This document shows, in pieces, positions 35,131-47,988 of a stretch of 64,000 nucleotides of DNA. Positions within the stretch are counted from its first letter, which is position 1, and each line of letters opens with the position of its first letter. The stretch comes from Vicia villosa (taxonomy: Eukaryota > Streptophyta > Magnoliopsida > Fabales > Fabaceae): the NCBI RefSeq assembly GCF_029867415.1, contig NC_081185.1, positions 83,705,712-83,769,711 of the forward strand. Direction: 5' to 3'. The notes beneath the pieces were generated by a model. It was not told where the DNA came from, ran no database searches, and was given only the letters and a program-made list of their open reading frames with translations. Made by a program: the position numbers and the translations under genes.

Positions 35131-37206
35131 TGCTATTGCTTGATGGTTCATTGATTCTTCTGTTCCATTCAATGCAGCTAATTCTGCATATTTTTAATCT
35201 ATGGCTGATGCACTTTGCAGCATGAGTCCAGGGTATAAAGTTCCAACTATGCGTAGTCTTTGTGGCTTTTTGTTAAACAAATAGGTTGAAGATGTGAACA
35301 AATTGATAGAGGAGTATCGTGAGATTTGGAAGAAAAATGGTTGTACTCTAATGGCTGATGGATGGACTGATTAAAAAAGAAGAATCTTATAAACTTTCTA
35401 GTTTATTGCCCTAAAGGTACTATTTTATAAAACCAGTTGATGCATCTCATGCTTCAAAAACTGCAGATATGTTGTATAAGCTTTTTAGAGAGGTGGTTTT
35501 ATTTGTTGGGCCTGAAAATGTTGTTCACATAGTGACAGATAATGCTGCAAATTATGTTGCTGCTGTAAGGTTATTAGAAAATGAGTTTCCTACATTATTT
35601 TGGTCTCCTCGTGCAGCACATTACATTAACTTGATGTTGCAAGACATGGGAAAATTAGAGGAAGTAAGTAAGGCAGTGTCACATGCTTCTAATGTGACCA
35701 AATATATTTATAACCATTGTTATGCATTGTATTTGATGAGAAAGCAAACAGGTGGAAGAGAAATCCTTCGTCCTGCTCCAACTCGGTTTACCACTAACTT
35801 CATTGCTTTGCAATGTATTTTATCTCACAAAACTCACTAAGAGCCATGGTAACATCTAACGAATGGACAAGCTCAACATATGCCAAAGAAGCAAAGGCAA
35901 AACAGTTTGTAGATCAAGTCTTAGATTCTGGATTTTGGAGTAAATGTGCTGATATAGTTAAACTCACTGAACCACTTGTGTGTGTGTGTTGCGTATTGTT
36001 GATAGTGAAGATAAACCTTCTATGGGCATTCTATACAAATCTATAGTCAAAGCTAGAGATGAGATGGTGAGGAGGTTTCAAAGAAATAAGAAGAAGGTCG
36101 ATCCTTACTTGAAAATCTTAGATAAACGTTGGGATTCACAGCTCCGCAAAAATCTTCATGCTGTCGGTTATTGGTTGAATCCAGCTTATCGATATAATGA
36201 TGTAGAATTTGAAAAACATGCATCCACACCATCAGGACTTTTAGATGTCATTGAGAAGCATGCTAATGGAAATTCTGAACTTCGATTGAAGTTAACAGAT
36301 GAGATGAGAATATTCAAAGACGGTGAATTGGATTTTGGAAGGAAATCAGCTATGGATGAACGATATATAGTGAGGGCAGGTAATTTCCATAACTTCTAAT
36401 TCTTAACATATATATTTTTAGTTCAAATTTCAATGTTTATTGACTTATTTAATCGCATGCTATAAACAGATTAATGGTGGGAAACTTATGGCACTGGTAC
36501 ACCAACTTTGCAAAGGTTGGCTATTCGTATTTTAAGCCAAACTTGTAGTGCTTCAAGTTGTGAACACAATTGGAGTACATTTAAGCATATTCATTCCAAA
36601 AAGAGGAATAGATTAGAACATCAAAAGCTCAATGATTTAGTCTTTGTTCGTTATAACTTGAGATTTCAACATAGGTATTATTATGTTATTTTTCTCTAAT
36701 CATTCTCTTTCTATATTTAAATATATATGCTTAGTTTTAATTTATGTGTGATTAGGAAAACAAGACATGGGAGTTATGACCCTATCAATATTGAAACAAT
36801 TGGTGACCATTCTAGTTGCGTATTGGAGGATTCACCACCTCTTTTAACTAACGAAGTGGAAGCATTGCGTAATGACCTTGCAAATATGACCATTCAACCA
36901 ATTTCAAGTGATATTGGTATGTTCTAATATGAGGACAATGTGTTTTGTGGTTGTGAATCAATTTTACTGTCTCATATTTATTATCTCTATATTTTATTTG
37001 GTAATTATTTTTTAAATGTTGTTATAGATCAATTAGATTTAGATGAGGATGAAGATAGAGATGTGGGTAACGCACAAGACAATATTGTGGATAATGTGAA
37101 TCAAGAGAGAAGTAATGTTGGAGAAGATGAACCTCTTGGAGAAGACCAAGAAGCTGAAGATGGATATGCGTATCACGATTACGACAATTTGACTTCATGG
37201 GCATAA
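35131..37206 (+). pseudogene. hAT transposase, DUF659 and hAT_C dimerisation domains
   Basis: This is the continuation of the transposase split at 25940. DUF659 (YKVPTMRSLC, CTLMADGWTD) is followed by the catalytic region (VVHIVTDNAANYVAAVRLLE, FWSPRAAHYINLMLQD) and the C-terminal hAT dimerisation domain (SQTCSASSCEHNWSTF, LNDLVFVRYNLR). An acidic tail ends NLTSWA-stop at 37204-37206. Introns are plausible at about 36380-36470, 36680-36755 and 36920-37025. Stops at about 35281 and 35371 and frame changes near 35830 and 35985 inactivate it. Together with 25405-25940 it matches full-length plant hAT transposases. Confidence 0.88.
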
Positions 37207-37658
37207 AAAATTCTAGATTGTTATAACTTGTTTTAGTTTATGTTCTAATGGATTATTATATTTGTTATAATTTATGAGTTCAGATTTTTTGTAAGTTATA
37301 TCACAATACTGGTTGAAACTATACTACTAGTTGTGAGTTTGGAATTTTGTGAGTTTGGATTATAATTTATGTTCTTATGGATTATAAAGTTTTTAAAACT
37401 TATTTGAATTTATAATCTTTCTACATTATTATAATTTATAAATTATTGGTTTTATAATGTTGCGTTAGAAGATTTTTTTAAAGTTTATAGATATAAATTT
37501 TATGTAATGCAAAATGAATAATTCTTATTTATTTTTATAGAAACTGGGTCAAAAGCCTGCAGTCTGACCAGTGACCTACTGGTCCGACCAATAACCTAGT
37601 GACCCAGTACTTTTACTAGATCGATCACCGATCCGGGTTTTAAAACATTGGTAATAAG

Positions 37659-38259
37659 ATCTCTTACTCATATGATTAATTTATTTGAAATATAAAATAT
37701 TAAAGTTAAATATATCAAGATATTCACATACTTCTTAAATATCAATAAATAAAAGGATTAATACCACTTTATCTTTATCTTATGTAATATAGGTTAAAAT
37801 CGCTTTATTCTCGTAATATTTTTTTAATTTTCCCTATGTTATTTTTTTTTGGATTACTCATAAGTGTGCAAATTAAATACCAAATCTAGAGGAAATAAAA
37901 GAAATATTACAGGGGTTAAACTTTACACTTATGGGACAAAAAACATATTATTTTTATATTTTAAAGAGGTGTTCGAAAAAAAAATTACAGAAAAAAATAT
38001 TTCGCCTATATTACAGAGTAAAGTATATTTAACCCTAAATAAATTTTTTTATTTATTGACCACTTTTCTTAAAATAAATATTTGAAAATACTACGGATAC
38101 AAATGTTAATAATGAGGGAGAGCTTACCTATTTATTACAATATTTGAGTCAAATATCAATACTTGAGATACCAATATAATGAGGGAGAGTTCTCATCAAA
38201 TAAAAATAATAATAATAATAATATTAATAAATAATAATAATAATGATAATAATAATAAT

Positions 38260-38295
<36 letters not shown>

Positions 38296-38640
38296 GGAAA
38301 GTTTACATATTTAATAATGAAAAATATTGATAAATTTAACAATTTACTCTAGAAATGAGTAAAATATCAATACTTAAAATTTCAAATTTAATTTCAAAAA
38401 TTGTTATTTACTTAAAATTTTATTACTTAATTATGATCGTTGATATTCCCACGAAAGAGATACTTGTAATAATACTTACAAAAATTACGAGATTGTAAGA
38501 GAAAATATATATTTACAAGAAAAAGTGAATTACTGAAAGTAAAAATGGGACAGGATTTTGTTATTATCAATTTTAAAATTAATAAATTTTTTTGATTAAA
38601 CAATTTTTTTGTTTCTTTTATTTCTGTTAGTGCTTTTATT
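37659..38640. other. AT-rich spacer with (AAT)n microsatellite
   Basis: It contains an imperfect (AAT)n tract at about 38205-38293. 'aatgagggagag' occurs three times around it (38112, 38177, 38290), hinting at a local duplication. No gene was seen. Confidence 0.55.
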
Positions 38641-38741
38641 GGCTGATTGACATCTATGTTTGGCTAAATCATAATAGCAGTAAAACATAATACAAGTGTT
38701 ATCTTGAAAATATAAAAAGAACAAAACAGGTACATGCAAGA

Positions 38742-39830
38742 TGTTATATGGAATGTCATGACATCAACTCATGACATCGCGCCTGCAGAACTGGAAGGAA
38801 GATTCAGTTTGTTACTCAACAGATACAGGATATTCGTGGAATATTTTGTAATACTATGTGGCACAAATTTAAAGGTCAAAAGAATCAAGTCAGAATATTA
38901 AAGAATCAAATCAGAAGATGGAAGATTCAGCAGTTTTTAATTTAGGAGATAAATTAGGAAACTTATGATTAAAAAGACCTTGATTGTAGCAGAAGATTTC
39001 TGCAGATTTGTAACAGCAAGGAATGTTGCGATTTGTAAGCCCAAGTCCAACTGGGATCAGGTTATAAATAGAAATCTTTGTAACCTAGTTTTATATAGAA
39101 AACCTCGTTTAGAAAAGATGTAGTCATTAGGGTTTCTATAGGTAGACCACCCAGGTTGTGGGATGGCTGCCATGTCCTTCTCGAAACCTGTAGGTAAGAG
39201 AAGTGATTGTTCTCACTCGAAACCTGTAGGTAAGAGTTGAGTATTGTATTCTTGATTGAAGCTGTGAAGCAAGATCAAGTTATTGTTCATTGTTAATTGT
39301 GTAAATAGCTGTTGCAGGGGTCTAACAGTTAGGTATCACTAGGGAGTGAGCAGAGGTTCTCTTGTCTTGGATGGATGTCTGAGATAAAGGTTGCATTGGG
39401 TAATGACTAGGTAAACCAGAGGTTGTTTATCTGTAAACCTGAGGTTGTTTACATAAAATAGTACTACAGATAGTGAAATCTTCTTCCTGGATTGGTAGCC
39501 CATAGAGTAGGTAGTTAGACCGAACTGGGTTAACAATTAACTGTGTTATTTATCTTCTGCATTGTTTTGTTTATTCAGTCATGGATGTTATGACATCGTG
39601 CATAACATCAGGTTCAGAAGTGTTAGCTGTTCCTTTACAGAACCATATAAACTTTACCATCTGGTTATGTTGACTGAACATATGTGATCCCAGGTCTCAT
39701 TGACTCCTTCTTAGGGGTAATTAAAAGTTGCGGGATCTTTCTGTTCTGCCTATGCTACATTAATAACAGATCAGATGTCTTGACATCGTGAATGACATCC
39801 TGAGTCTGTCATACCAGAATTTTCAATTTC
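38742..39830 (+). mobile_element. Probable LTR fragment or solo LTR (copia-type)
   Basis: The segment begins and ends with 'atgacatc' motifs (38752-38785, 39575-39600, 39775-39810). It has a good TATA box in TTATAAATAGA (39062-39072) followed by leader-like sequence with short tandem duplications ('cgaaacctgtaggtaagag' twice near 39182 and 39220). No protein domain is present. Boundaries are uncertain and no TSD was found, so LTR is inferred from layout. Confidence 0.42.
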
Positions 39831-40186
39831 ATTTTTATTGCATTTTGAAAACAAATGCCTAAAATTGTATGAAATGGAGAAAATGAAGTTATTGATAAAA
39901 AAATTGAATAATAATAGGAATAAATTTACTATTTGTTTCAATCATTTTTATAAATAATAGCAAACTAAAAATAGTATTTAAATAAAAAAATAATATATTG
40001 TTAATTCAAATTTTATTATATATGAAAAGAATTATATGCACCGATTTATTATCATTTTTGAAAATAATATATGCTTTTAACCATTTGCATATAGGAGTAT
40101 ATAAAAATGGTGGGGTAGTTGAAATTTATTTATTTTTTTTAATTTTTTTTGTTTTCCAATATCTTATATTTATTTATTTATTTATA

Positions 40187-40713
40187 GAGTTAAGTATATT
40201 TTTTGTCCTTATAAATATCTCAAATTTCATTTTTAGTCCCTATTAAAAAATGACATATTTTGGTCTCCACAAAATTATTATGCACGTAGTTTTATTTTCT
40301 ACTGTTAAATCAATGTGTATTTTTGAATGATCATTTTACAAACATGTTTAGAATGTTATCAAAAGTTCCTAAAAAAAAAAGGAACTCAAAATTTAATTTC
40401 TAAGTCGAGATTTACATTACTTTTATCATTATCTTTTGAAATTTTAAAAAATTCTTATTTAATTCTTCTCATTTTAAAAAATTCTATAATTTGGTAAAGA
40501 AGTATTTTATAATATTCTAAACTCACATGTAAAAAATTATTCAAAAATTTAAAATTTTAAAGGTAATTATACAGTTTTCTAAATTTTAAAAAATAGTAAG
40601 AACTAAAACTGCATGCATAAAATTTTTATAGGGACAGAAATATGTCATTTTTTTTAATAGGGACTAAAAATAAAATTTAAAATATTTATAGGGACCAAAA
40701 ACATACTTAACCC
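40187..40713. mobile_element. Mutator-type MITE, 9-bp TSD
   Basis: Long inverted repeats of more than 100 bp start GAGTTAAGTAT on the left and, inverted, GGGTTAAGTAT on the right. They continue through 'tttttagtccctattaaaaa'. A perfect 9-bp TSD TTATTTATA lies at 40178-40186 and 40714-40722. Nine bases is the Mutator-superfamily length. This repeat type ('tttttggtccctataaata') is widespread in legumes. Confidence 0.88.
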
Positions 40714-40849
40714 TTATTTATATACAGTCAAAATAAACACAAGGGAATGGACCATAATTTTAATTATATTTAACTATGTTATATAATTAATTAAAAAAAT
40801 TCAGAGATAATGCACTTCGATAATAAAAACAATATTGAAAAATAGAGAC

Positions 40850-41465
40850 ATTGTGACTCACATCCAGGAGAAGTGGGATGTTATGTTGATGACGGAGAGA
40901 TTTCATATGACAGAAATTTATCTTGAGCTAAAAAAGGGTGACACATAGATAATGCACTGGAAGAATCTGATGTATTGCAATACAGCAAAACCGCGAGAAA
41001 TTATTACACTTTGGCTCACGTGCCTTCAAAGACTTGCTACAAAAGACCGACTTATGAGGTATGTTATGGTTTTAAATATCGCTTGTTGTTTCTGCGAGGC
41101 ATAAGAATCTAATTCCCACTTATTCTTTGGCTGTAATACTATGAGGAGTGTGTGGAAAAAAGTGCTAGCTTGAATTGATTTTTAACATGAACGGGAAGTG
41201 TGGGATCGAGAACTGAATTGGTTAATCCAACACGGGTCTGACAAAGGTTAGAAGTCAGCTATGCTGCGGCTAGCTGCAACAGAAACAATTTACGGCTTAT
41301 GGAATTATAGGAACTTGATTTTTTTGGAGAAGAAAAAGATATAAACACTATACGAAGTAAAATTATTAATACGATAACATATAGGGGATGGTATAGTAAT
41401 AAGATCAAACCCCGCATTGCGAGGCTGATGATGTAGTTGTTAGTGAGGTTCTTTGATTTCGGTGT
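40850..41465 (+). pseudogene. LINE-derived zf-RVT relic
   Basis: With several stops, the plus strand reads a zf-RVT-like region: WLTCLQRLATKDRLMRY, ACCFCEA, HLFFGCNTMRSVWKKVLA and ETIYGLWNYRNLIFLEKKK. The Cys/His pattern and YGLWNYRN are typical of plant non-LTR retrotransposon C-termini. No TSD or tail was found and the RT core is missing. It is a heavily decayed fragment abutting the truncated Tekay-like element. Confidence 0.72.
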
Positions 41466-41565
41466 GTTTGATATCATGGTTTTTTTTAGAATGGATCATT
41501 TGATCGTCGTGCTTGTATCTAGTACTTTTTTAATTAATATACTTGAATATTAAAAAAAAAATCAT

Positions 41566-43549
41566 CAATAATCTCAAGTGTTCTGCATGCTCTTCTTCCA
41601 ATTTAGAGTAAATCAAAATATCATCAATAAACACTACCACAAACTGATCCAAATAAGCATGAAAGATACGGTTCATGTATTCCATGAATACTCTCGGCGC
41701 ATTAGTAACATTGAAAGGCATCACCGGATACTCATAATGTCCATATCGCATTCTGAAAGCCGTCTTTTGGATATCTTCATCTTTTACTTTAATCTGATGG
41801 TAACCTGAAGTCAAATCAATCTTACTAAACACACAAGAACCCACCAATTGGTCCATCAAGTCGTATATTCGTGAAAGTGAATACTTGTTCTTAACTGTTA
41901 CTTTATTCAGTTATCTATAATCAACACAAAGCCTCGTATTTCCATGTTTCTTCTTTACTAGCAACACTGGAGCTCCCCACGATGATACACTCGGTCTTGC
42001 AAACTTCTTTTCAAGCAAATATTCTAATTGCTTCTTTAATTCTGACAATTCTGACGCAGACATCCTGTATGGTGCCATAGAAACAGGTCTGGTACCAGAT
42101 ACAAGATCAATAGCAAATTCAACTTCTCTTTCTGGCGGTACATCAGGAATTTCATCAGGGAAAACTTTGGGAAATTCATGCCCCACCTGCAACTCATCAA
42201 TTATCGCTTGATTCTCAATAGATAACGGCGCCATTAACGAGAAAACCTGCGCTTCTTCTTGCATCAACTGCCGCAACTGCCTAGCAGATAATAAACTAGC
42301 TCCCTCCTCTTCAGGAGTGGAGAACCTCACAGACTTGTTATAGCAATTAATATGAACATGGTTATATTCTAACCAGTTCATACCTAAGATTACATCCGAC
42401 CCACTCAACGACAAACACAGAGACGTAGTCACTGATCCCTTAGCTATAGTATCGACGACCATCTCTCCATTCATAGAAGACAACATAAGACCCAATCTTT
42501 CAACACAATCAACAGCAATAAAGCAATGAGTAGCACCAACATCAATAATAGTAATTAAAGGAGTACTATTAATGAAACATGTACCTCTGATGAGTCTGTC
42601 CTCATTAGCGGTCTAAGTCCCAGCCAAAGCAAACACCTTTCCTCCAGCTTGTTCCTTCTTTGATTTCTAACACTGGCTACCAATGTGTCCCTCTTAACCA
42701 CAGTTGAAGCAAATCATCTCCTTGTGCTTGCACTCAGATATTGAATGCCCGAGCTTACCATAACGGAAACACCTTTTGACTTCAGCAGTACACACATTAC
42801 TCTTATGACCAGGTTTCCCACATTTGAAACATACAATATCAGCAAGAGCATCTCCCCCACTAGTTCTCTTATTATCAACAACTTTCTTGGTGCTTTCTCC
42901 TTTTCTCATTATTGATCTTGTAATGAGCGTTGTTATCCTCCTCATAAATCCAACAACTATCAACCAAATCAGCAAAGACACGGATCATCTGGTATCCAAC
43001 TTCTTTCTCGATCTCTAAGCGCAACCCATTCTCAAACTTGATGAACTTTGAAAATTCAGCAGTCCCCTCGCTATAGTGCGGATAAAATTTGGCCAGCTTA
43101 ACAAACTTCGTAGTATACTCAGTAACCGACTTATTTCCCTGCTTCAGTTTGAGAAACTCAATTTCTTTCTTTCCCCGAACATCTTCAGGATAACATTTCC
43201 TCATGAATTCCCTACGAAACACGACCCAAGTGATATCTTCACATGTAGTTTCCAATCTCTGACGAGTCTCTAGCTACCGGTCATCAGCCTCGACTGCTAG
43301 CATATGAGTTCCATACCGAACCTTATGCGTTGGAGTGCAGTCCATCACACAAAAGATTCTCTCAATCTCCTTCAACCATGTCAACACTCCATCAGGATCA
43401 TACGTGCCCTTGAAGGTAGGCGGGTTCTCCTTCTGGAAAGTCGCCAAGCTACGAGATCCAGCATTCTCGTCGGTGTTCCGCTAATTTTGCAAAGCCTGAG
43501 CCATTGCTTCCAAAGCAGCAACAATTGCAGCATCGTTTCCTCCAGTCAT
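41566..43549 (-). pseudogene. Ty3/gypsy gag-protease-RT polyprotein, broken
   Basis: ATG at 43547-43549 starts MTGGNDAAIVAALEAMAQAL. The gag core follows (FRREFMRKCYPEDVRGKKE), then zinc knuckles (CFKCGKPGHKSNVC and degenerate CFRYGKLGHSISEC). A protease remnant reads DVGATHCFI where the catalytic motif should be D(T/S)GAT. The linker EFPKVFPDEIPDVPPEREVE leads into RT ([45 protein letters not shown]). Stops at 43481-43483, near 43273, after the knuckles (about 42694) and after LCVDYR (about 41911), with frame changes, kill it. RT ends at HAEHLRL. Confidence 0.88.
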
Positions 43550-43652
43550 CTCAACTTGTCACTACAACATAAACAATGATTAGAAACTAATTAATAATAC
43601 TCGATTGTTAAACAAAACTACGACTCAACAACTTGGCCGGACGAACCGAACT

Positions 43653-43665
43653 GCTTTGATACCAA
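43653..43665 (-). other. Primer-binding site, tRNA-iMet type
   Basis: Two or three bases inside the LTR end, the minus strand reads TTGGTATCAAAGC, one change from TGGTATCAGAGC, the common plant initiator-Met primer site. It fixes the LTR boundary at 43667. Confidence 0.8.
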
Positions 43666-44697
43666 TTGTAACACCCCATTTCCCATCGTTATATTTAAAC
43701 AAACAATCAGAGTAATTAAATTTCAAACAACATCAAATGGGATGCTACATTCAAAACAACATCATATAAGTGCTCACATATTTGAACAAATGGATACATA
43801 ACACTATTAACTTGGATGAACCGAATACGAAATAATTAATTTTCCAAAAACAACTTTAGTTAAACAACGAAATTCATCATGATTCAACTTTTAAAACATC
43901 ATAACATCTTAATCCAACATAATTGGCATCAAGCCGTGAAAATACTTCAACGACAATTTAAAAATCCAACAATAAGAAAAAGAGCAAAACGATTAGCGTT
44001 CATCCCCCCCGAGTGTTACGTATCAGAGCAATAACACCGAATCGAACTACCAAAGATATTTAGCCTTCATTCTTGATTACCTGCACGTTACCAACATAGG
44101 GGTAACATTCAAACAGAAGGGGTGAGATATCGAACAATATAAAGGAACGTATGATAATAATTATAATAAAAATAAGATCACACACAATTCACCATTTCTC
44201 AACACAATACAACTTTTAATTAACCATCAGCATATCGTCAATCATTCACAAACAACTTAACATCGTATCATCATAAAATGCAATGCAACTGACACTGTGC
44301 AAATGCATGTGGTACCAATGAAACATAAGTTCCCAACTTAATATTTGCCAATTAATAGAGGCGTTAACAAGACATAAGCCTTCTTCTTTACTTTGCTAAT
44401 CTAGGCCAACGTGTTTGCCAATCCATGCCAACTTAATAATGCGATGAAATGCAACTCAATGATGCAACATTCAAAAAATGCAACGACATCAACAAAATAT
44501 CAAAGAGGAATAACCTCCATCTCAAACGCTCATAATCTGTGGCAGCAACAACATCTTTGCTATTATAGTAATCTGCAACCTGTAAATCACATCGTCTTGA
44601 TACACCAACACACAAAAATGTTCAACTTTGCATTATCACATGATACCGGAAAAATATGACTTTTAAAATATGTTCTCAAAAACTATTCCAATTATAA

Positions 44698-44852
44698 TTT
44701 TTGACTCGGGTGTTCGTTTGACGCGCCGTTTGAACTTCTGAAAAGATAAAACTATTTTCTATTTAATGAAATTAATTAACTTCATTAAATAGGAAATAAT
44801 TTTATCTTTTCAGAAGTTCAAACGGCGCGTCAAATGGACACCCGAGTCAAAA
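44698..44852. repeat. Long foldback (inverted repeat) inside the Tekay-like LTR
   Basis: Two arms of about 75 bp, from TTTTGACTCGGGTGT to ACACCCGAGTCAAAA, pair almost perfectly around a short AT centre near 44776. Arms include TTTGACGCGCCGTTTGAAC. It may be a separate foldback MITE, but no TSD was readable. Transcribed, it would form a long hairpin. Confidence 0.85.
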
Positions 44853-46470
44853 GTTACAAATTTTCAAAGTTTAGAAATTTGTCAGCTTCAGTAATGTAAC
44901 CGGTTAGCTCAAATGATGTAACCGATTGTAGTGGTGAAATTTGTGAGACTAAAGGCATTGATTTACTTAGCACATATGTTTTAATAGAGTCGCCACCACG
45001 CTTTGTTGTTTCCAAAGGAAATGGGATAAAGAGCGAATAAAACCCATAAAAGTTTTTTAAATCAAAACTAATAAATTTATCAGAGATTTGAGTAATGGGG
45101 TTTGTTATGAAAGGGGAAGGTTTTAATCACCCCTCACATCTATGGTAATCCATAGGAACCTCTTTGAAAATATTTTTATCATTGTTGTTGTTTATAAAAT
45201 TCCTTTGTTTTTATGTGTTTTTGTTTAAATAGAGTGGGGGGATGAGAAAATAAGATTTTAAAAGTGAGCTCGATAAGATATCTCATCTTAGGCATACACA
45301 CCCCTTAAGTGCAGTAAGGAAGTCAGAGCTTCTGTAGTTCCTCTTAAAAGGAAAATAAAAGAGGCAAGTGGCCAAAATCTGTTTAGGTGTTGAGCTTTAA
45401 CAGTACTCAACGAGTTTTTAAAATGTTAAGCTTTAACAATACCTAACAAGTTTAATTCAAAGGAGTCAAGCTTTAACAATACAAGGCTAGGATTTAAAAG
45501 AATTTGGTTGAGCTTTAACAATACAAAACCAAGGGTTGGTTTTAAAAAGGTTGAGTTTTAACAATATATAACCATTTTCAAAACAAGTGGGGTGCAAAGC
45601 TGTAACAATACTAAGCACAAAGTAAAAGAGTTTAGAAGAGAGATTGAGTACCTTGACAATTTTCGTCAATATCATTCCCATTCCTTTGGATATTTCAACA
45701 ACAACTTAAGCAATCAATCAAGGATACCTCAAGTGTGTGTGTGATAGCATGTGTCACAAAAGTAAACAAGTGAGTACAACAAAGAAATCAATGCAAATTC
45801 AAATTATAATAAGTAAAAGGATGTTTATACCTTGGGATCATTTCATGTGTGAATGAATATGATGGATGATGGATGGATAAATACCTCATGCATATGGTTA
45901 GTGAACAAAGTATATATACAATGACAATACCATGAATAAAGTACAAGTGCACAATGATAAAATATCAATAAGTATGTACAAGTACACAAGCAAGTAGAGA
46001 TCAAAGCAACAAAGTTATATTAACAAGGTGAAGCTACGGATCAAAGGTTTGAAATTAGGATTTTAGAAGATTAGGGTTTTAGAACCACACCTAGACCTAG
46101 TTGATTTTAAATGATTGAAGTACCATACTCTAAACGAGAGTAGGTCTAAGAGTACATGTATCATCAATGAGACTTTAACCTAACCCTAAAATAATTCACA
46201 CTAAAATATACAAGAGTTTACTTGGTGAAAATAATAAAAGAAAGTGATTTTTTTTAAAAGGTTTTAGAATACAAAAAGACTTGTTTTTGTTTTTAATTTC
46301 AAATGAATAAATAAATAACATTTTTGAATTTTTTAATCATATTCTAAAAATAGACAAGATAAATGAGAAGTGTGCAAAATTTCAAGTCAAAATGATTTAA
46401 TTTACTATTTTAAATAAATTATCAAAGTTGTTAAAAAAGTGAAATAAACAAGTAATTGGTTTTGTTCCTA

Positions 46471-46675
46471 GCAAGGCTTGAACCCACGCCCTCACTTTCA
46501 ACAGCTTAAAACTTGCCCACTAGGCCAAGCGCCAATTGGTGATCATAAAGCCCAACCATAAAATAAAATAGTAAAATAACTCACAAATTAAAAGTGTAAA
46601 AGGGGTGGATCGAACCCACGCCCCTGAACACCAAAGCCTTAACACACACATGCTTGCCAACTGAGCTACACGATG
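46471..46675 (-). other. Two tandem tRNA-like segments in Ogre-like LTR
   Basis: In LTR sense (minus) the first segment has TAGCTCAGTTGGCAAG (46653-46668, box A) and GGGTTCGATCC (46607-46617, box B), both close to Pol III consensus. The second has TGGCCTAGTGGGCAAG (46512-46527) and GGGTTCAAGCC (46475-46485). A-to-B spacing is about 35 and 26 bp. Acceptor stems are not convincing. They may be old tRNA-derived insertions or kept Pol III promoter-like modules. Confidence 0.6.
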
Positions 46676-47988
46676 AAGTCATTTAGAAAATGGAAATAAA
46701 TAAACATAAAATAAACTAAGTTTCAAAAATCAATTTCCCACTTCATCTTCAACCTCACGACCTCCATTTTCAGAAAATTAATCATCATTAATACTCAACC
46801 ATTTTCAAAAATGTAAACTACTAACATGTTCAGAATTTAATCACGATTCTAACCATGTATCATTTGCAAATTAATTCAAGTTGTAACTCATGAATTTCGA
46901 GAAATAAGTTATGAACCCTATAAATTTAAACAAAAATTAAATGATGAATATGTACAATCAATCCCTAAAACCTTAGGGCTATCATTCACCACATTATGCT
47001 GAACAAATTGGTATCAAGTTTTATTGAAAATGGTACCTCTATCTATGAGTTCAAAGTTTAAAAAGTGACCTCTGACGCGGGAGATCAAACCCTACAATGG
47101 AGGTGTTACATAACTGCTTCAAGGACCTGGATAACTTCTATGGGGCCTAGGGAAGCTTTTGGAATGCTTACTTGAGCTTGAGCAAGCCTGAAACTAAGAA
47201 CCCGATAACACCTACAAAATAGAAAACTTATGAATAGAACACTTGGTTCCAGGTGTTACAGATGTGATACAATGGCTTGAATAACTTCTATATGTTATAT
47301 GGAAGGTATCTGTAATGGTAGTCTGGATAATGCTCGAGCAAATTAAAAGATTTCAGTTTATGGTTTAAGGGTGCTCTTTAATGGAGTTTTAATGGCGATT
47401 TCTGGTTTGGGGTGTTTTTTAGGGTGGTGGAGATATTGAACAACTTATAAATGATGTATAGAAGCTATTTGAATGGTTGTTTGACACTCAGAAACTCTAG
47501 AACTCAAAATGGCTCTCAAAATGCAAATGACTAAAAATGAGAATTTCAAGTGGAGGGATGACTTGGAGGATTCTGGTGTGTTTGATTTCATAGGAAATGC
47601 TCTCTATTTATAGGCCAAAAATTAGGGTTTGTGAATGAAGTAATTACAAAATTTGGAGATCACATGTTCAAGTTACCCACTTTGCTTGTTTGTGAAGAAA
47701 TGAGAAAGTTATGTTTCCCATGGTGTACAAGTCCAAGCATGCTTGCAATGACTTTTCTCTGCATCATAAGATCTTGCTTGTGGTGTTTGGATTGCTTTTG
47801 GTGTAGATGGAACAAGTTAGAGGCTCAAGGAGTGGACTTTGTGCATAAAGCTTTGCTTTTCTAAAATGGAAGTGGTGGCTTTTATACACAAATGACATGA
47901 AACTTGGATAATGCTTAGAACACTTGGATCATAGCCAAAAACAAGTGTAATCTTCTGAATTTGGTGCCTCAAACAAGTTATAGGAGAT

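Noticed and set aside
46597..46675. tRNA gene
   Set aside because: Box A and box B are good, but no acceptor stem or convincing anticodon arm forms; reported as tRNA-like only.
47631..47864. 77-codon ORF with Cys/Trp-rich product
   Set aside because: It lies in Ogre LTR sequence with no domain and no counterpart in the other Ogre LTR at the same position.
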